From Flavobacteriaceae bacterium (GTDB lineage Bacteria > Bacteroidota > Bacteroidia > Flavobacteriales > Flavobacteriaceae): a DNA stretch of 63,739 nt. Shown piece by piece: positions 61,144 through 63,739 of this stretch. Numbering within the stretch: the stretch's first letter is position 1; every line of letters starts with the position of its first letter. The notes beneath the pieces are model-generated. The model ran no database searches, had not been told where the DNA came from, and saw only the letters and a program-made list of their open reading frames with translations. The DNA lies in contig CANKZI010000016.1 in NCBI GenBank assembly GCA_947488595.1, positions 1 through 63,739 on the forward strand. Direction: 5' to 3'. Made by a program: the position numbers and the translations under genes.

Positions 61144-62190
61144 ATGATACCAGTAAAAGCCTATGCCGCTTATGATTCAGCAACGCCATTAAAACCATTT
61201 GATTTTGTGCGTCAAGAAGTAGGAAACAATCAAGTTCAAATCGAAATTCTTTACAGTGGTGTTTGTCATTCCGACATTCATACTGCCAAAGGCGACTGGG
61301 GTCCAGCGATTTATCCGTTAGTACCAGGTCATGAAATTGTTGGTCGCATTGTTGCTGTTGGAAGTGCGGTAACAAAATTCAAAGTTGGCGAGCTCGCTGG
61401 AGTTGGTTGCTTTACGGATTCATGCAGAAACTGCGAAAATTGTAAAGCAGGAGTAGAACAGTTTTGTGATGAAGGTATGACAGGAACGTACAATAGTTAT
61501 GAAAGAGGAACTAACACGCCTACGTACGGCGGTTATTCTACAAGTATTAACGTTGACGAAAAATATACTTTACACATTTCCGACAATTTGCCATTAAGTG
61601 GCGTTGCACCTTTGTTGTGTGCCGGAATCACAACTTATTCGCCTTTGCGTCATTTGAAAGTAGGAAAAGGACATAAAGTTGGCGTTTTGGGTTTGGGTGG
61701 ATTGGGACATATGGCTGTAAAATTCGCAGTGTCATTTGGTGCCGAAGTAACCATGTTAAGCGGATCTCCATCTAAAGAAGCAGATGCCAAACTTTTAGGA
61801 GCTCATCATTTCGCATTGACTTCTGATGAAAAAACAATGACAGATTTATCCAATAGTTTCGATTTTATTTTGAATACCGTTTCAGGAAAACATGATTATA
61901 ATGCCTATTTGAATTTGCTTCGAACCAATGGAACCATGATAATTGTAGGTGTTCCTCCAACTCCAGCCGAGATACCCGCGTTCACCTTAATAATGAAACG
62001 AAGAAGCATTATGGGAAGTTTAATTGGTGGTATTGCCGAAACCCAAGAAATGCTTGACTATTGTGCAGCTCATAATATTGTTTCAGAAGTTGAAGTAATC
62101 GATATGAATTATATTAACGAAGCGTACGAACGCATGAACAAAAGCGATGTAAAATACCGTTTTGTTATTGATATGGCGTCACTTAAATAA
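61144..62190 (+). CDS. Zinc-dependent NAD(P) alcohol dehydrogenase (YahK/CAD type)
   Basis: This 348-residue medium-chain dehydrogenase reduces aldehydes or oxidises alcohols. The catalytic zinc site is in SGVCHSDIHTAKGDWG (about 38-53) with PGHEIVGRI (about 61-69). The structural zinc Cys cluster is CFTDSCRNCENCKAGVEQFC (about 93-112). The cofactor site is GVLGLGGLGHMAVKFA (about 180-195). GDW and the Cys pattern favour the broad-specificity NADP cinnamyl-alcohol type. It precedes a GapN-type gene on the same strand. Confidence 0.92.
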   Translation: MIPVKAYAAYDSATPLKPFDFVRQEVGNNQVQIEILYSGVCHSDIHTAKGDWGPAIYPLVPGHEIVGRIVAVGSAVTKFKVGELAGVGCFTDSCRNCENCKAGVEQFCDEGMTGTYNSYERGTNTPTYGGYSTSINVDEKYTLHISDNLPLSGVAPLLCAGITTYSPLRHLKVGKGHKVGVLGLGGLGHMAVKFAVSFGAEVTMLSGSPSKEADAKLLGAHHFALTSDEKTMTDLSNSFDFILNTVSGKHDYNAYLNLLRTNGTMIIVGVPPTPAEIPAFTLIMKRRSIMGSLIGGIAETQEMLDYCAAHNIVSEVEVIDMNYINEAYERMNKSDVKYRFVIDMASLK

Positions 62191-62265
62191 TTTTTTAAAA
62201 AAATTAGAAAGACATTGTTTGGTGAAAATAATGTTTTTTTATTAATACTAACCTTCAAATAAAAA

Positions 62266-63739
62266 ATGGATAAAGAAAACAATACTTTTGATAATAAGTT
62301 AGCTGGCATTTTTATTGAGGAATCTGCGATTCCAGACCAGTTTGTAATTGATGAAGTGCACCAAAGGGAATATCTGTGTGATGGCGAAATGAAAACTTGG
62401 AACGGAGCTACTCACGAAGTTTTTTCGCCAATCTATGTCAAAACAGACGAAGGATTAAAGCAAAAATTAATAGGTAGTTATCCGTTGTGTACTGAAAAAG
62501 AAGCGCAGGAATCACTAGATGCCGCCGTTTGGGCCTACCGTGATGGAAGAGGTGAGTGGCCAACAATGAGTGTTGCAGAACGAATTGCACTTGTAGAATT
62601 GTTTACTGGCAAAATGATTGCCAAAAAAGACACAATTGTCAAACTCATCATGTGGGAAATTGGAAAATCATACAGTGATTCAGTGAAAGAATTTGACAGA
62701 ACGGTAGAGTACATTTATGCGACAATTGATTCGTTAAAAAACTTAGATAGGGACTCGTCACGTTTTGAAATTGTGGATGGTATTGCGGCGCAAATTAGGC
62801 GTTCCCCACTTGGAGTTGTGCTTTGTATGGGACCTTATAATTATCCTTTAAATGAGACGTTTACGACGTTAATTCCCGCTTTAATAATGGGTAATACAAT
62901 ATTATTTAAACCACCCAAATTTGGAACATTATTGCATTATCCTTTGCAAGAAGCTTTTCAAGAAAGTTTTCCAAAAGGTGTTGTTAATTTGTTGTATGGT
63001 CGAGGTAATGTGATTATTCCAAAATTGATGCAATCAGGAAAAATAAATGTTCTGACCTTAATAGGTTCTAGTAAAGTGGCCAATGAACTAAAAAAGCTGC
63101 ATCCAAAAGTCAATCAATTGCGCGCGGTTTTGGGCTTAGACGCAAAAAACGCGGCTATAATTACAGCTAAAGCAGATATTCCGTTGGCTGTAAAAGAAGT
63201 TTTGACAGGATCGTTATCTTTTAATGGACAACGTTGTACGGCTTTAAAAATAATTTGGGTGCACCGAAGTATTGCAACCGAATTTATTAGGCAATTTAAT
63301 GTTGCCTTGGCCGATCTAAAATTTGGTTTACCTTGGGATAGTGGAGTTGCTTTGACGCCATTACCAGAACCAGATAAAGTGAATTATTTGAATGCTTGTA
63401 TTGTTGACGCCCAAGCTAATGGTGCTCAAATTATGAACGAAAACGGAGGTAGGTCGATTGCTTCGTTTTTCTATCCAGCAGTTGTTTATCCGGTCAATAG
63501 TAAAATGCGTTTGTACCACGAAGAGCAATTTGGTCCAATTGTACCCATTGTTCCTTTTGATGATTTTGAAGAAACGATACAGTATCTAATTGATGCCAAG
63601 TACGGACAGCAAGTCAGCATATTTACTAATGATGCCGACGAATTGGCGGCTTTGATAGATCCATTGGTAAACCAAGTTAGTCGTCTCAATATTAATAGCC
63701 AATCTCAACGTGGTCCCGATGGTTTTTCGTTTACAGGCC
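62266..63739 (+). CDS. gapN: GapN-type NADP-dependent aldehyde dehydrogenase, 3' end missing
   Basis: The frame is open from the ATG at 62266 (MDKENNTFDNKLAG) to the right edge, 491 codons, so the gene is cut at its 3' end. It is an aldehyde dehydrogenase-fold protein with LGVVLCMGPYNYPLNETFTT (the cofactor region) and the catalytic Cys in SLSFNGQRCTALK. The type fits non-phosphorylating glyceraldehyde-3-phosphate dehydrogenase of flavobacteria. Where I expect a Glu general base (GLEAKN in relatives as I remember them), this protein has GLDAKN. It is 75 bases downstream of the alcohol dehydrogenase gene. Confidence 0.85.
   Translation, partial: MDKENNTFDNKLAGIFIEESAIPDQFVIDEVHQREYLCDGEMKTWNGATHEVFSPIYVKTDEGLKQKLIGSYPLCTEKEAQESLDAAVWAYRDGRGEWPTMSVAERIALVELFTGKMIAKKDTIVKLIMWEIGKSYSDSVKEFDRTVEYIYATIDSLKNLDRDSSRFEIVDGIAAQIRRSPLGVVLCMGPYNYPLNETFTTLIPALIMGNTILFKPPKFGTLLHYPLQEAFQESFPKGVVNLLYGRGNVIIPKLMQSGKINVLTLIGSSKVANELKKLHPKVNQLRAVLGLDAKNAAIITAKADIPLAVKEVLTGSLSFNGQRCTALKIIWVHRSIATEFIRQFNVALADLKFGLPWDSGVALTPLPEPDKVNYLNACIVDAQANGAQIMNENGGRSIASFFYPAVVYPVNSKMRLYHEEQFGPIVPIVPFDDFEETIQYLIDAKYGQQVSIFTNDADELAALIDPLVNQVSRLNINSQSQRGPDGFSFTG

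Overview
The window reads as a flavobacterial chromosome (Bacteroidota, probably Flavobacterium or a close relative). The evidence is an AT-rich sequence, flavobacterial family proteins (CCC-motif, DUF6048/DUF6452 and DUF6814 types), a PorX-type regulator of the type IX secretion system, promoter-like TTG...TAnnTTTG sites typical of the phylum, and two copies of a palindromic intergenic repeat. No rRNA, tRNA, CRISPR array, transposase or phage gene was seen. The genus call is inference from protein style, not a search.

Layout. 1-1032: the 5' part of a secreted lipoprotein gene that runs off the left edge. 1296-35546: mostly housekeeping genes, namely a bestrophin channel, RecG, an M1 aminopeptidase, a TauE-type exporter, a UvrD/PcrA helicase, a YciO-like protein, RlmD, a histidine kinase, ornithine aminotransferase, an Smr protein, a cysteine desulfurase, an amino-acid permease, a PLP sulfur-amino-acid enzyme divergent from an Lrp regulator, lipoamide dehydrogenase, a GH1 glucosidase, alanine dehydrogenase, TsaE, PorX and a DUF885 lipoprotein.

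35624-45886 (minus strand) is a catabolic cluster that reads as salicylate breakdown through CoA thioesters. It holds an aryl-CoA ligase, a fused salicylyl/anthraniloyl-CoA monooxygenase-reductase, a thioesterase, a gentisate 1,2-dioxygenase, an FAH-family hydrolase and a maleate cis-trans isomerase, plus a nitrilase, a flavin reductase and an out-of-place aspartyl protease. No maleylpyruvate isomerase is present. The simplest reading is gentisate to maleylpyruvate, hydrolysis to maleate and pyruvate, then maleate to fumarate. A divergent MHS-type transporter (46048) leads into a DUF6814 protein and acetyl-CoA synthetase.

49874-52671 carries a TPR-AAA ATPase, a TPR membrane protein and a DUF4287 protein, all of unknown role. 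52923-58416 is a compact biosynthetic operon: FAD oxidoreductase, methyltransferase, type III polyketide synthase, FabZ-like dehydratase, ketosynthase, acyl carrier protein and phosphopantetheinyl transferase. It looks like a self-contained pathway for a lipid-tailed phenol, pyrone or quinone, and it is the best candidate here for a little-described system. The window ends with a DnaQ-like protein and a cNMP/CBS/DUF294 protein (a pair often found near acs), an alcohol dehydrogenase, and a GapN-type dehydrogenase cut by the right edge.
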